A stretch of DNA of 55,412 nt from Desulfobacterales bacterium. GTDB lineage: Bacteria > Desulfobacterota > Desulfobacteria > Desulfobacterales > JARGFK01. Below, piece after piece: positions 42,702 to 51,579 of this stretch (the stretch's first letter is position 1; each line of letters opens with the position of its first letter). The notes under the pieces are model-generated. The model was not told the DNA's origin. It ran no database searches and was given only the letters and a program-made list of their open reading frames with translations. A program made the position numbers and the translations under genes. The DNA is taken from contig JARGFK010000018.1 of NCBI GenBank assembly GCA_029211065.1, forward strand, positions 1 to 55,412, given 5' to 3'.

Positions 42702-44255
42702 TTAACCCCCCTTGTTTATCCATACCTGGGGCAGGTCCATCCTGGCAAGCTCCGCAAAATGATGCTGCACTTCGGTGTAGAGTTTTTTGTACATTGGAAA
42801 CAGGCGGCTGTATGCATCGTGAGCTTTGGGATTCGGGCGGAACTCATTTCCCGGCACCACTGTTTTATTGATGGCCGTTTTAAAATCCGAATAAACATTG
42901 ATACTGATTCCAGCCAACACAGCCGCACCCAGAACTTCGGTGTGGCTTTGGGTCAGGCTGACCACATGTTTTCCCAGCACATCCGCAATAATCTGATTCC
43001 AGACACCGCTGGTGGCCGCAGCGCCGCCAATCCGCAGCGTCTGGATATCAAGCCCGCAATCGGTTTCAAGGATTTCAATCACGTGCCGGATCGCAAAAGC
43101 CGGTCCTTCCAGTACGGAGCGTAAAAAGTCATTGCGGTTATGGCCTAACGTAATGCCGAAGAAAACCCCACGGGCGTATGGGTCCCAAATAGGGGTCCGC
43201 TCTCCGGATATATATGGCAAAAACAACAGGCCCTTACTTCCCGGCGGCGACAAGGCGGCCTGGGCCGTCAGCAAATCGTATACATCCCGGCCGGAGGCGG
43301 CAGCGGCGGCCTGCTCCATCTGTCCAAATGTATCCCTGACCCATCGCAGCGATGAACCCACACCGTTAATGGCGCCGATGGAAAGCCAGCGCTGTGGAAG
43401 GACATGGGCGCAGTTCATGAAACGGTTGTCAAAACGGGGTTCTCCCAGAGGTGATGATACCCGGGCAGCGGTTCCCATGATGACAAAACAGTCACCGGGC
43501 TGCATTACACCGGAACCGATAGAGGCGCCGATGGTATCCATGCATCCCGCCGTAACGGGGGTACCAGGCCTCAAGCCGGTCAGGGCGGCGGCGGCACTTA
43601 CGTTGCCGGCGATTTCCTGGGACGGCAGGGGGGTGGGGAGCTTATCGACTGATATTTCCAGTGCTTCTAAAAAAGGTTCATGCCATTTCATCTTGCGGAT
43701 GTCAAAAAGAAGGGTCGTGCAGGCCCGGGAGTAGTCTATGGTGAATTCACCGGTTAATCGCGCCACCAGATACCCCCCCGGCACCATGAGTTTATGGGCC
43801 TTTTCAAATGTTTCAGGCTCATGGTGCTTTAACCACAAAATGGTCGGCAGCGAGTAGGCGCCCGGCGCCACAGGGTTGCCGGTAACGCTGAACACCTGAT
43901 CAGGGTCAAGTGTCTGGCGAATCCGTTCCACTTCAGGCAGAGCGCGTTGATCCCACAGCATGATGGCCGATCGCAGCGGCCGACCGATACGGTCAACCGC
44001 AATCAGGCCGTTGGTGCAGCCGACACCCACCGCAAGGATATCATCGGCTGAAATGCCACTGATGGCCTTGCGAATTGCCTGGATCGTTGCCTGCCACCAG
44101 GCTTCAGCATCTTGTTCAGCCTGTCCCGGCAGGGTGTTGATCATTTTATATTCACTATATCCCGTTCCCACCAGTTTTCCATCAAGGGTAAACACTCCTG
44201 CTTTGGATCCGGTTCCGCCGATATCGATCCCCAGTAAGAACGGTCCTTGTATCAT
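42702..44255 (-). CDS. FGGY-family carbohydrate kinase (xylulokinase-like)
   Basis: A 517-residue FGGY kinase with two actin-like domains. The N-terminal phosphate motif is LLGIDIGGTGSKAGVF, the substrate-region VLWDQRA-type segment reads IMLWDQRALPEVE, and the FGGY C-terminal signature ends with GGAAATSGVWNQIIADVLG. It phosphorylates a sugar, polyol or sugar acid at a terminal hydroxyl. It is the last gene of the gntR operon; with PdxA2 and an epimerase upstream, the substrate is likely a short-chain polyhydroxy acid or ketose, but this cannot be fixed from sequence. Confidence 0.9.
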   Translation of the reverse strand: MIQGPFLLGIDIGGTGSKAGVFTLDGKLVGTGYSEYKMINTLPGQAEQDAEAWWQATIQAIRKAISGISADDILAVGVGCTNGLIAVDRIGRPLRSAIMLWDQRALPEVERIRQTLDPDQVFSVTGNPVAPGAYSLPTILWLKHHEPETFEKAHKLMVPGGYLVARLTGEFTIDYSRACTTLLFDIRKMKWHEPFLEALEISVDKLPTPLPSQEIAGNVSAAAALTGLRPGTPVTAGCMDTIGASIGSGVMQPGDCFVIMGTAARVSSPLGEPRFDNRFMNCAHVLPQRWLSIGAINGVGSSLRWVRDTFGQMEQAAAAASGRDVYDLLTAQAALSPPGSKGLLFLPYISGERTPIWDPYARGVFFGITLGHNRNDFLRSVLEGPAFAIRHVIEILETDCGLDIQTLRIGGAAATSGVWNQIIADVLGKHVVSLTQSHTEVLGAAVLAGISINVYSDFKTAINKTVVPGNEFRPNPKAHDAYSRLFPMYKKLYTEVQHHFAELARMDLPQVWINKGG

Positions 44256-44314
44256 AAATGCGTCATTCCTCAGTTTATAAAAGGATCAAAACATTGCAGC
44301 AATAAAGCGCTTCA

Positions 44315-44974
44315 TCATGAGTGGTTTAAAATTTGGTTTATTTTAGGGGCAATAAAATCCAGGCTGGAAAAGACGCGGTTTTTAACGGACTCTTCCATAC
44401 GCTCCCTGACCCGCAGAATGGAAATCTGAGCCAGCAAGACCCCATCCGTTTCGATCAAGAGTTTTTTGACCGTATTCACCACTTCGGTATCATGACCCTG
44501 AATATCGCCCCTATCGAGCTTTTTAAAAGCATCCGGACACAGGCGGGGAATCAGGGTGACGTTCCTGCCCAGCTTTTGGCAGACTTCTTCAAACAGGAGC
44601 CTGGAGGGCTTTTCGGTGGTGGGATTGGTCATGAGCAGGCCGATACGTTTATAATTTTTTACGGCATATGCCATCATGGGCTCATCGATTTTCAAGACCG
44701 GAATATGCACCTTTTTGCGCACGTCGTTGACGCCAGGCGAAAGGGATGAACAACTTACCACCGCCAGAGAGGCGCCGGCTTTTTCGGTGGAAAGCACCAT
44801 GGCTGTCAGCCAGTCGAGAATTTCCGGGCTTATCTTGCCGGCAGCGGTCAGTTCACGCAGAATGCCTTCGTCCAGCACATGGACAATTTCGGCATCCGGG
44901 CATTGCGTGGCAACTACTGTCTGAATGGCATCAATCACCAGGCGGGTCGAATGGACAAGTCCTACCAGGGGCAT
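44315..44974 (-). CDS. Asp/Glu racemase-superfamily protein with one catalytic Cys
   Basis: A 219-residue protein of the Asp/Glu/hydantoin racemase superfamily. The first nucleophile is present as Cys75 (VVSCSSLSPG), but the place of the second is occupied by Gln183 (LLAQISI), so a classical two-base racemisation is unlikely. Single-Cys members include decarboxylases and isomerases (arylmalonate decarboxylase type). It lies between pdxA2 and the FGGY kinase gene and presumably acts on a pathway intermediate. Confidence 0.8.
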   Translation of the reverse strand: MPLVGLVHSTRLVIDAIQTVVATQCPDAEIVHVLDEGILRELTAAGKISPEILDWLTAMVLSTEKAGASLAVVSCSSLSPGVNDVRKKVHIPVLKIDEPMMAYAVKNYKRIGLLMTNPTTEKPSRLLFEEVCQKLGRNVTLIPRLCPDAFKKLDRGDIQGHDTEVVNTVKKLLIETDGVLLAQISILRVRERMEESVKNRVFSSLDFIAPKINQILNHS

Positions 44975-44992
44975 CGTTTAGCCTCGCTCATA

Positions 44993-45991
44993 TTATTGTT
45001 TTTCTGCCAGCTGACAAGCAATTTTAAAGGCCCTGATCATTGCCTCCGGGTTGGCCCTACCCTCACCGGCTCTGCCGAAAGCCGTACCGTGCGCCGGGGT
45101 GGTAATCGGCACCGGCATCCCCCCATGAAGCGTCACGCCCTTATCAAAACCCAGCAGTTTCGTGGCGATTTGGCCCTGGTCGTGATACATTGAAACAACA
45201 CCGCGAAAACCCTCCCGTTTAACCCTTAAAAAAATCGTATCCGCCGGAAACGGTCCCGCAACATCCATTCCGTTTTCACGGGCCGTTTGAATGGCCGGAA
45301 CAATGATCTCGATCTCTTCCCTTCCGCACTTTCCATTTTCGCCGGCATGGGGGTTTAACGCCGTTACGGCAATGCGCGGGGCTTCGATCCCGAACCGCTT
45401 CAACTGATCATTCAGCAAACTGATGGTTTCAATAATACGCTTGCCGGTGATCAGAGAGCTGACATCTTTCAGCGGCACGTGGGACGTCACCCGAGTCGTC
45501 CACATGTCTTCCAAGACATTGATCTCCCCATGGATATGAGGCCGGTTAAAGCGGTCTTTGAACAGCTCGATTTCAGCGTGATAAGGACAGCCCCCCAACC
45601 CCATGGCTTCCTTGTGAAACGGCCCAAAGACAAATCCATCAATTTTTTTGTCCCGAGCGAGTTTTAAGGTAAAATCGAGGGTCTCATAAACAGATTTGCC
45701 GGCGGTGGCGCTTATTTTTTTGTAAGTGACCGCTTCCGGTGAAATGGTGGGAAAGTCCAGGACGACCGGCTGTTCTCTATCCCTGGGCAAATCGTCTATC
45801 TGTTTGATGATAGGAAATGTAAATTCAGCACCGATTACCTGTTGACCCATTTTGAAAATCCGCTGATCTCCGATGAGCACAATCCGGGCCAATCCATACA
45901 ATTGCTTTTCAGAGAGAAGTTTTGCAACAATTTCAGGGCCAATGCCGGTCGGATCTCCCAGCAGCAGGCCGATAACAGGTTTTTGTTTCAT
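44993..45991 (-). CDS. pdxA2: PdxA2-like 4-phosphohydroxyacid dehydrogenase
   Basis: A 332-residue PdxA-family, metal- and NAD-dependent oxidative decarboxylase. It opens with GLLLGDPTGIGPEIV. Metal ligands His171 (TSHVPL), His215 (NPHAGE) and His270 (YHDQG) are present. The Thr in GDPTGIGPE and the catabolic context favour the PdxA2 branch (D-threonate 4-phosphate dehydrogenase and relatives) over vitamin B6 synthesis. AAGGAG precedes the ATG. PdxA2 usually pairs with a DUF1537 kinase, whereas here the kinase in the operon is FGGY-type. Confidence 0.85.
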   Translation of the reverse strand: MKQKPVIGLLLGDPTGIGPEIVAKLLSEKQLYGLARIVLIGDQRIFKMGQQVIGAEFTFPIIKQIDDLPRDREQPVVLDFPTISPEAVTYKKISATAGKSVYETLDFTLKLARDKKIDGFVFGPFHKEAMGLGGCPYHAEIELFKDRFNRPHIHGEINVLEDMWTTRVTSHVPLKDVSSLITGKRIIETISLLNDQLKRFGIEAPRIAVTALNPHAGENGKCGREEIEIIVPAIQTARENGMDVAGPFPADTIFLRVKREGFRGVVSMYHDQGQIATKLLGFDKGVTLHGGMPVPITTPAHGTAFGRAGEGRANPEAMIRAFKIACQLAEKQ

Positions 45992-46032
45992 GAATATTCT
46001 CCTTGTGCAGATGGTATTGAAATATTAGCAAT

Positions 46033-46857
46033 TCAGTTGAAATTATATTTTTCGATTAGCGGCAGGATATAATCCGCAGCTTGCCTGGCAGCGGTATCGG
46101 CATCCGGCAGGGGGAGGATTTCAATGGCGGCCCAGCCTTTGAATCCGGCTTTTTTCAGGCCGTCAAAAACATTATCAAAATCCAGATGCCCCTGGCCGGG
46201 TGCGTGGCGGTTGGAATCGGCCAGGTGGACATATTTTATCTGGGAGCCAAGCCGGGCGAGGGTAGCCCCGATTTTTGCGTCCTCGATATTCATGTGAAAA
46301 ACGTCGGGCATCAGCCCTGTGTTTGGTCGTTTCACTTTTTTGATTAATTCAGCGCCATCCTCCGACGAATTAATAAAATTAATTTCGTATCGATTCACCG
46401 GTTCAACAACAATTGTGACTGCATCTTTAGCCGCGATATCACATAACTGCTGCATGGTTTCGAGAAAAAGTATTTCCGCTTCAGCAGCCTTTTGTCCCGC
46501 GCCGATAAACCCCCTCGCTCTTCCCACATTAATCAGTCGACCGAAATTTTTGGCCAGATAGATCAGCCCGGTAAATACCTCAATGACCCGCCGGCGGGCG
46601 GCAGGGTCCGGGTGGGTAAAATAAAGGTTCGATTCGGCAAAGACAAGGCCGGTACTGATAGCGCTGACCTCCATCCGGTTTGCTGAAAGCCAGCGAGATA
46701 ATTTTTCCGGATCGATATCGTCAGCAGATTTTAATGCCAGCTCAACACCGTGATATCCGAAATCTGAGGCCTTTTGAATCGATTCCTCGAAGCCACGCCA
46801 TACGACAAATGCCGAGGGCGGGGCGTCCGCCCCGGCAATGACTACGGAAAGTTTCAC
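46033..46857 (-). CDS. xylose-isomerase-like TIM-barrel epimerase
   Basis: A 274-residue TIM-barrel sugar isomerase/epimerase. Metal ligands appear as Glu152 (VVEPVNR), Asp185 (MPDVFHMN), His211 (VHLADSNR) and Glu246 (AIEIL). By my reading it resembles the ketose 3-epimerase/5-keto-L-gluconate epimerase type (DSNRHAPGQGHLDF). The start is GTG at 46857, overlapping the gntR stop (GTGA). It probably reshapes a keto-sugar acid in the island's pathway. Confidence 0.82.
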   Translation of the reverse strand: MKLSVVIAGADAPPSAFVVWRGFEESIQKASDFGYHGVELALKSADDIDPEKLSRWLSANRMEVSAISTGLVFAESNLYFTHPDPAARRRVIEVFTGLIYLAKNFGRLINVGRARGFIGAGQKAAEAEILFLETMQQLCDIAAKDAVTIVVEPVNRYEINFINSSEDGAELIKKVKRPNTGLMPDVFHMNIEDAKIGATLARLGSQIKYVHLADSNRHAPGQGHLDFDNVFDGLKKAGFKGWAAIEILPLPDADTAARQAADYILPLIEKYNFN

Positions 46858-47522
46858 GAACGCCCGACCTTTTCGTAATCATCCAGCTGGTTTAAAATAT
46901 GTTTTTTCATCAGTGTTTCGGCTAAAGCTTTATCTCTGGTTTTCATGGTATTGATAATTTCAGCATGCTGGCCGACGTAGGACTTCAGCTTGTTCAGCGG
47001 CAGACGTAAAATCAGACGCAGGAGTTGAACTTTCGCATCAAGTTTTTCGACAATTTCATATAAATGACGGTTGCCGGTCCGCCGGGCAATTTCAAGGTGG
47101 AGCAGGCTGTCTTTTTCAAACAAAGCACCCACGTCGCCGGCGCCGATCAATTCATCACATTCGACAGCCAAGGCTTCCAGTTCCTTAAAATCAGCTTCGG
47201 TTGCGCGTTCTGTCAAAAGGCTCACCGCGAGTATTTCCAGCTGTGCGCGGATACATGCGATTTGTTCGGCCTCTTGCGGTTCAAGGGCAACAACCGTTGC
47301 ATAGCTTCTCGGTTTTATACGGATAAGACCGTATTCCTCTAATCGTTTCAGAGCTTCCCGGATGGGTGTTCGGCTGACACCAAATTGCTGGGCAACCTTT
47401 TCTTCCGGGATTTTTTCGCCGCCGCGAATTTCACCCGATAAAATCAGACGTTTAATATACTGATAAACCTGTTCCGACAGGCTTTGACGCTGGATCGCAT
47501 AGATGGTTTTATCGATCTTCAT
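46854..47522 (-). CDS. GntR-family regulator with FCD domain (island regulator)
   Basis: A 222-residue regulator. The winged helix-turn-helix is at residues 15-70 (EEKVAQQFGVSRTPIREALKRL). The C-terminal FCD domain has its metal ligands intact: Asp138, His142, His186, His208. It is first in its operon and sits directly behind a promoter/operator nearly identical to that of dctPQM, so it very likely regulates itself and the transporter in response to the imported compound. Confidence 0.93.
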   Translation of the reverse strand: MKIDKTIYAIQRQSLSEQVYQYIKRLILSGEIRGGEKIPEEKVAQQFGVSRTPIREALKRLEEYGLIRIKPRSYATVVALEPQEAEQIACIRAQLEILAVSLLTERATEADFKELEALAVECDELIGAGDVGALFEKDSLLHLEIARRTGNRHLYEIVEKLDAKVQLLRLILRLPLNKLKSYVGQHAEIINTMKTRDKALAETLMKKHILNQLDDYEKVGRS

Positions 47523-47580
47523 GTTGTTTTAAGTCCTCATCCATGATCGGGAACACAAATAGCTTTAATAAAAAAATATC

Positions 47581-47622
47581 GTTTAGAATATTGTATACCA
47601 AACACAATATGTCAAGCTTTTT
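47581..47622 (-). promoter_or_regulatory. promoter/operator of gntR operon, twin of 39640-39681
   Basis: The reverse complement of this stretch equals 39640-39681 with one mismatch in 42 bases. It carries TTGACA and the GTATAC-centred palindrome 59 bases upstream of gntR. Confidence 0.85.
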
Positions 47623-47806
47623 AAATCAATTTACATGCTTTTAAAAGATATAATTTAAGTTTTCAATCAATATGCAGGGCTAAGCTGCGCTCAAGGATAT
47701 GTTTAGGCAAAAAGAAATTGCGGGTGCGTTGCGGTTCCGGGAGACCACCGGTACATTTAAGCCTGGACGCTATCTCCGGCGCCTTAAAGGATATCAGCGA
47801 AACTGT

Positions 47807-48193
47807 TTACTCGGAAAAGGCATCTTCTTCATAGATAACATAAGAGTCGGGACCAGTCGGTTTTGAAAAAATGGATGCCGTTACCAAATCCGTTTCACCG
47901 GTGTTTCGGACCTGGTGCTTGGAATTTGCCGGGAACAGGACGGCATCCCCCTTTTTAAATGTTGTCGAATGTCCATCAACCCAGGCCTCGCCTTGACCAT
48001 CAAGGATTAGTATCACTTCTTCAATATCTTTATGGCTGTGAAGCGGTTTTACAACAGATTTAGGAAAGCAGTTCATTATCGCGATACTCAACGATTCAGC
48101 CCCGATGGTTTCCGGGGTGACGATCCAGCGGAGATCGCGACCGCTTAAATGCATGGGTTCGATGTCATCCAGACTGGCTTTTCTTACGGCCAT
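47807..48193 (-). CDS. cupin-domain protein
   Basis: A 128-residue single-domain cupin. The metal-binding motifs are KPLHSHKDIEEVILILDGQGE (His-x-His, Glu) and the second motif FPANSKHQVRN with its His. The ATG at 48193 follows GGAGGGAAATGTG; the earlier GTG is less likely. Small cupins of this type act as isomerases, dioxygenases or sensor domains, and no substrate can be named. It is separated from gntR by 284 bases and may or may not belong to the island. Confidence 0.85.
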   Translation of the reverse strand: MAVRKASLDDIEPMHLSGRDLRWIVTPETIGAESLSIAIMNCFPKSVVKPLHSHKDIEEVILILDGQGEAWVDGHSTTFKKGDAVLFPANSKHQVRNTGETDLVTASIFSKPTGPDSYVIYEEDAFSE

Positions 48194-48468
48194 CACATTT
48201 CCCTCCTATCAGATTTAACGGATATAGGTCCTTTAGCGTTTGTGAAAAGTTTAAACAAAATGGACGTATTTCTTAAAAGGCCGAGCATTCTGAAATGGTT
48301 CAACCTGATGTTTCAGTAAAACTATCTGCAGCAAACTTTTTTTTCAACATTAAATTGAAAAGATCGTTAGCCCGGCTATGGGAATGATTTCATCTGTACA
48401 TTTCAGATCCACTGTGTTAATTTTTTTATAATTTACTTTGTTTGGGTATAGACAACAAAGGACACAGA

Positions 48469-49266
48469 ATGAACAAATATCAAAACCTGCAAAAGCTGTT
48501 GAAGGATATGGGGCGGGTCATGATCGCTTATTCCGGCGGCGTGGACAGCACCCTGCTTTTAAGGGTCGCCAAAGACGTATTGGGTGAAAATGTTTTGGCC
48601 GTAACGGCGCTGTCGGCAACCACTCCGGAAATAGAACGCAAAGACGCTGTCCGGCTTGCCCGGTTCATGGGGGTGGAGCACATTTTGCTGGAATCAAAGG
48701 AGCTGGATATTTCTGATTTTAAGAAAAATCCGCTGGACAAGTGTTATATCTGCAAAAATCACCGTTTCGGCGCCTTGGTTACTTTGGCCAGGAAAAGAAA
48801 AATTAACTATGTCCTGGACGGGGCCAATCTGGATGACCACAAAGATTTTCGTCCCGGCATGCGGGCGACCCGGGAACTGGGGATCCGGAGCCCTTTAAGC
48901 GAGGTCAAGCTTACCAAGGCGGAAATCCGCCGAATCTCAAAAAAATTAAAACTTCCCACCTGGGATAAACCCTCGCTGGCGTGTCTGGCGTCCCGGATTC
49001 CCTATGGCCAGCCCATTAGCGCTGAGAAGCTCAAGCAGGTGGATGCCGGGGAAAACTATATACGCAAACTGGGGCTGTCCAGAGAGGTAAGGGTGCGACA
49101 CGAAGGTGAAACCGCCCGGATCGAGGTGGCAGCGGGAGACATTGCCCGAATTGCAACCCCCGGCGTAAGAAAGCGCGTGGGGGTCTATTTTAAAAAGCTG
49201 GGGTTTAAATTTGTTGCCCTGGACCTTAGCGGCTATCGTATGGGAAGCCTGAATCCCAAAAAATAG
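48469..49266 (+). CDS. larE: LarE-family ATP-dependent sulfur transferase
   Basis: A 265-residue PP-loop enzyme. The ATP-binding loop SGGVDST is at residues 22-28 and the LarE motif KPSLACLASRIPYG is near residue 168, including the Cys that LarE sacrifices or uses for an Fe-S cluster. LarE inserts sulfur into the pyridinium precursor of the nickel-pincer cofactor of lactate racemase. No larA, larB or larC is in the window. ATG at 48469 is preferred because AAAGGACACAG lies upstream. Confidence 0.9.
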   Translation: MNKYQNLQKLLKDMGRVMIAYSGGVDSTLLLRVAKDVLGENVLAVTALSATTPEIERKDAVRLARFMGVEHILLESKELDISDFKKNPLDKCYICKNHRFGALVTLARKRKINYVLDGANLDDHKDFRPGMRATRELGIRSPLSEVKLTKAEIRRISKKLKLPTWDKPSLACLASRIPYGQPISAEKLKQVDAGENYIRKLGLSREVRVRHEGETARIEVAAGDIARIATPGVRKRVGVYFKKLGFKFVALDLSGYRMGSLNPKK

Positions 49267-49558
49267 ATGTATGATTTGCCGGCAATCCCTTCGGCCCGGC
49301 GCTTTATGCTGAAGGGCTCAAATGGAGCTGTTGATGAGTCGTCCCGGGGAGGGTTCACTTGCCGTAGATGTGAATTGTTCTTTTAAGCACGGATTGAATC
49401 CGTTTACCCCTTACCCGAAAAACGTATCCGACTTTCAGCCATGTTTCAATGTCGGCTTGTGCTTTGACAAATAAAAGCGTTTCACATATAGAGAAAACAT
49501 CGAGCAAAAAGTCCAGCACTTCATCTTTTCAATTCTTGTCCCTTTGGAGGACGTTTCA

Positions 49559-50332
49559 ATGCCCCGATTCAGCGCAAATTTGAGCATGCTGTTCACGGAA
49601 GTTGATTTTATGGATCGCTTTAAATTGGCTGCCAAAGCCGGTTTTAAAGCCGTGGAATATTTGTTTCCTTATGCCTGGCCGTCCGAACAGCTGGCGGATG
49701 CGTTAAAGCAAAATGGGTTAAAACAGGTGCTTTACAATCTGCCCGCCGGTAAGTGGGAGGCCGGCGAGCGGGGGATTGCGGGCTTTCCGGATCGGATTGA
49801 TGAATTCAAATCCGGCGTTGAGCAGGCAATCCCTTATGCCAAGGCGCTCGGATGCCCACGGCTGAATTGTCTGGTCGGCATTGTTCCTTCCGGGGTTCGC
49901 CCGGAGGTATTTCGTGAGACGCTGGTTAAGAACTTAAGGTTTGCCGCAGCAGCACTTGAAAAGGAGAAGATTCAGCTGCTGGTGGAGATGCTCAATACTA
50001 AGGACGTGCCCGGTTTTTATCTGTCTCGGACAGCAGATGCGCTGGCATTGGTGGACGAGGTCGATCATCCCAATCTCTGGCTGCAGTATGATATCTATCA
50101 CATGCAAATCATGGAGGGCAACCTGACCCAAACGATCAAGTCGCATCTTGAGCGGATTGCGCACATGCAGCTGGCAGATGTTCCGGGGCGACATGAACCC
50201 GGCACCGGCGAAATTAATTTTACAAAGCTGTTTCTGTCGATTGATCAGGCCGGTTATGCGGGCTGGATCGGGTGTGAATATATCCCCAGTCGGCAAACAG
50301 AGGAGACGCTCACATTTATAAAAAATAGGTAG
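49559..50332 (+). CDS. hyi: hydroxypyruvate isomerase-family protein (Hyi/OtnI)
   Basis: A 257-residue TIM-barrel protein very like E. coli Hyi in length and motifs (PRFSANLSMLFTEVDF, FLFPYAWP-type EYLFPYAW, GRHEPGTGEINF, GWIGCEYIPS). It interconverts hydroxypyruvate and tartronate semialdehyde, or in the OtnI branch isomerises 2-oxo- and 3-oxo-tetronate. GGAGG 9 bases before ATG 49559 decides the start. The adjacent garR-like gene (14 bases) acts on tartronate semialdehyde or threonate, matching either pathway. Glyoxylate carboligase is not in the window. Confidence 0.9.
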   Translation: MPRFSANLSMLFTEVDFMDRFKLAAKAGFKAVEYLFPYAWPSEQLADALKQNGLKQVLYNLPAGKWEAGERGIAGFPDRIDEFKSGVEQAIPYAKALGCPRLNCLVGIVPSGVRPEVFRETLVKNLRFAAAALEKEKIQLLVEMLNTKDVPGFYLSRTADALALVDEVDHPNLWLQYDIYHMQIMEGNLTQTIKSHLERIAHMQLADVPGRHEPGTGEINFTKLFLSIDQAGYAGWIGCEYIPSRQTEETLTFIKNR

Positions 50333-50346
50333 CAAAGGAGGAAAAA

Positions 50347-51243
50347 ATGGCGGATATCGGATTTATTGGACTGGGAATAATGGGAAAACCGATGGCAGGA
50401 CATCTGGTTGCGGCCGGCCATACGGTTCGGGTTTATGATCATCATAATCCACCGGTTAAGGAGCTGTCTGGAAAAGGTGCGGTGGCTTGCGGCAGTTCCG
50501 CTGAAGTTGCGGAAAAAGCGGATATCATCATTATCATCGTCCCGGACACCCCCGATGTGGAGGCGGTTCTGTTCGGACCCAAGGGTGTGGCTGAGACGGT
50601 CAGAAAAGGTTCAATCGTTGTGGATATGAGCTCCATTTCGCCGATTGCCACAAAGGAGTTTGCCGAAAAGCTTGCAGCCAAAGGCGTTGAAATGCTGGAT
50701 GCGCCGGTGTCCGGAGGACAGGTCGGCGCTGAAAATGCGACCCTGTCCATTATGGTCGGCGGGAAAGCGGACGTGTTTGCCAAAATTAAACCATACTTTG
50801 AACTGATGGGTAAAAATATTGTTCACATCGGCCCCAGCGGCGACGGTCAGACCTGTAAAGTGGCCAATCAGATCGTGGTGGCTTTGACCATTGAGGCCGT
50901 GGGTGAAGCGCTGCTCCTGGCGGCTAAAGCCGGGGCCGACCCGGCCAAAGTAAGGGAAGCGCTTTTAGGGGGGTTTGCCCAAAGCCGCATCCTTGACCTG
51001 CATGGTCAGCGTATGATCGCGCGCACGTTTAAACCGGGATTCAGGATCCGTTTGCACCAGAAAGATTTAAACCTGGCGCTGCAGACGGCACGAAGCCTGG
51101 GACTGAGCCTGCCGAATACCGCCACGGCCCAGGAGCTGTTTAATGCCGTGGCTGCGCAGGAGAAGGGCGCAGACTTGGATCATTCCGCCATGGTGCTGGC
51201 GCTGGAAAAGCTTGCCAACTATGCGGTTGACGGTTCGAAGTGA
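50347..51243 (+). CDS. garR: 2-hydroxy-3-oxopropionate reductase-like (GarR/LtnD)
   Basis: A 298-residue beta-hydroxyacid dehydrogenase with Rossmann motif GFIGLGIMGKPMA, DAPVSGGQVGAENATLSIMV and catalytic Lys171 (CKVANQ). The C-terminal FKPGFRIRLHQKDLNLAL is typical of GarR. It reduces tartronate semialdehyde to glycerate, or could be an L-threonate dehydrogenase. Pairing with hyi supports a two-step route from hydroxypyruvate or 2-oxo-tetronate. AAAGGAGG precedes the ATG. Confidence 0.9.
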   Translation: MADIGFIGLGIMGKPMAGHLVAAGHTVRVYDHHNPPVKELSGKGAVACGSSAEVAEKADIIIIIVPDTPDVEAVLFGPKGVAETVRKGSIVVDMSSISPIATKEFAEKLAAKGVEMLDAPVSGGQVGAENATLSIMVGGKADVFAKIKPYFELMGKNIVHIGPSGDGQTCKVANQIVVALTIEAVGEALLLAAKAGADPAKVREALLGGFAQSRILDLHGQRMIARTFKPGFRIRLHQKDLNLALQTARSLGLSLPNTATAQELFNAVAAQEKGADLDHSAMVLALEKLANYAVDGSK

Positions 51244-51310
51244 CTGGATCTGTAACTTTTTAAAATTTTCGGGTTCTATATATCAATAAACAGTGACAAG
51301 GAGCGTTCCA

Positions 51311-51376
51311 ATACCGATATATGAATATCAGTGTGGATCCTGTCAGCATTCTTTTGAAAAAAGGAGTCTGCGATGA
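51311..51376 (+). pseudogene. FmdB-type zinc-ribbon remnant (22 codons)
   Basis: Codons 51311-51373 read [20 protein letters not shown] after an initial ATA, then TGA. PIYEYxCxxCxHxFE is the start of FmdB-family zinc ribbons, normally MPIYEY and 60-110 residues. A good Shine-Dalgarno AAGGAG (51298-51303) sits 7 bases before the ATA, so the start codon appears mutated from ATG. The frame also ends before the second CxxC. It is either a decayed gene or a tiny ATA-started peptide. Its stop overlaps the DUF2892 start. Confidence 0.6.
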
Positions 51377-51579
51377 TGACGATAGATCGTTTGGTAATGA
51401 TGGTTGCGGGTATCTTTATACTGATCAGCTTACTGCTGTCTCTAATTCACAGCCATAACTGGCTGTGGTTTACGGCGTTTGTCGGCGCAAATCTGATTCA
51501 GGCGTCTATTACCGGGTTTTGTCCGATGGCCAAAATTTTAAAGGCGCTGGGCGTAAAAACCGGTACAGCTTTCAACTAA
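51373..51579 (+). CDS. DUF2892-type small membrane protein (YgaP-like TM domain)
   Basis: A 68-residue protein of two membrane segments ([18 protein letters not shown] and [20 protein letters not shown]), ending [13 protein letters not shown]. This is the inner-membrane domain found alone or fused to rhodanese in YgaP. The Cys after the second helix is the conserved one. AAAAGGAGTCTGCG precedes the ATG. Its role is unknown; sulfur transfer links are reported for relatives. Confidence 0.82.
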   Translation: MMTIDRLVMMVAGIFILISLLLSLIHSHNWLWFTAFVGANLIQASITGFCPMAKILKALGVKTGTAFN

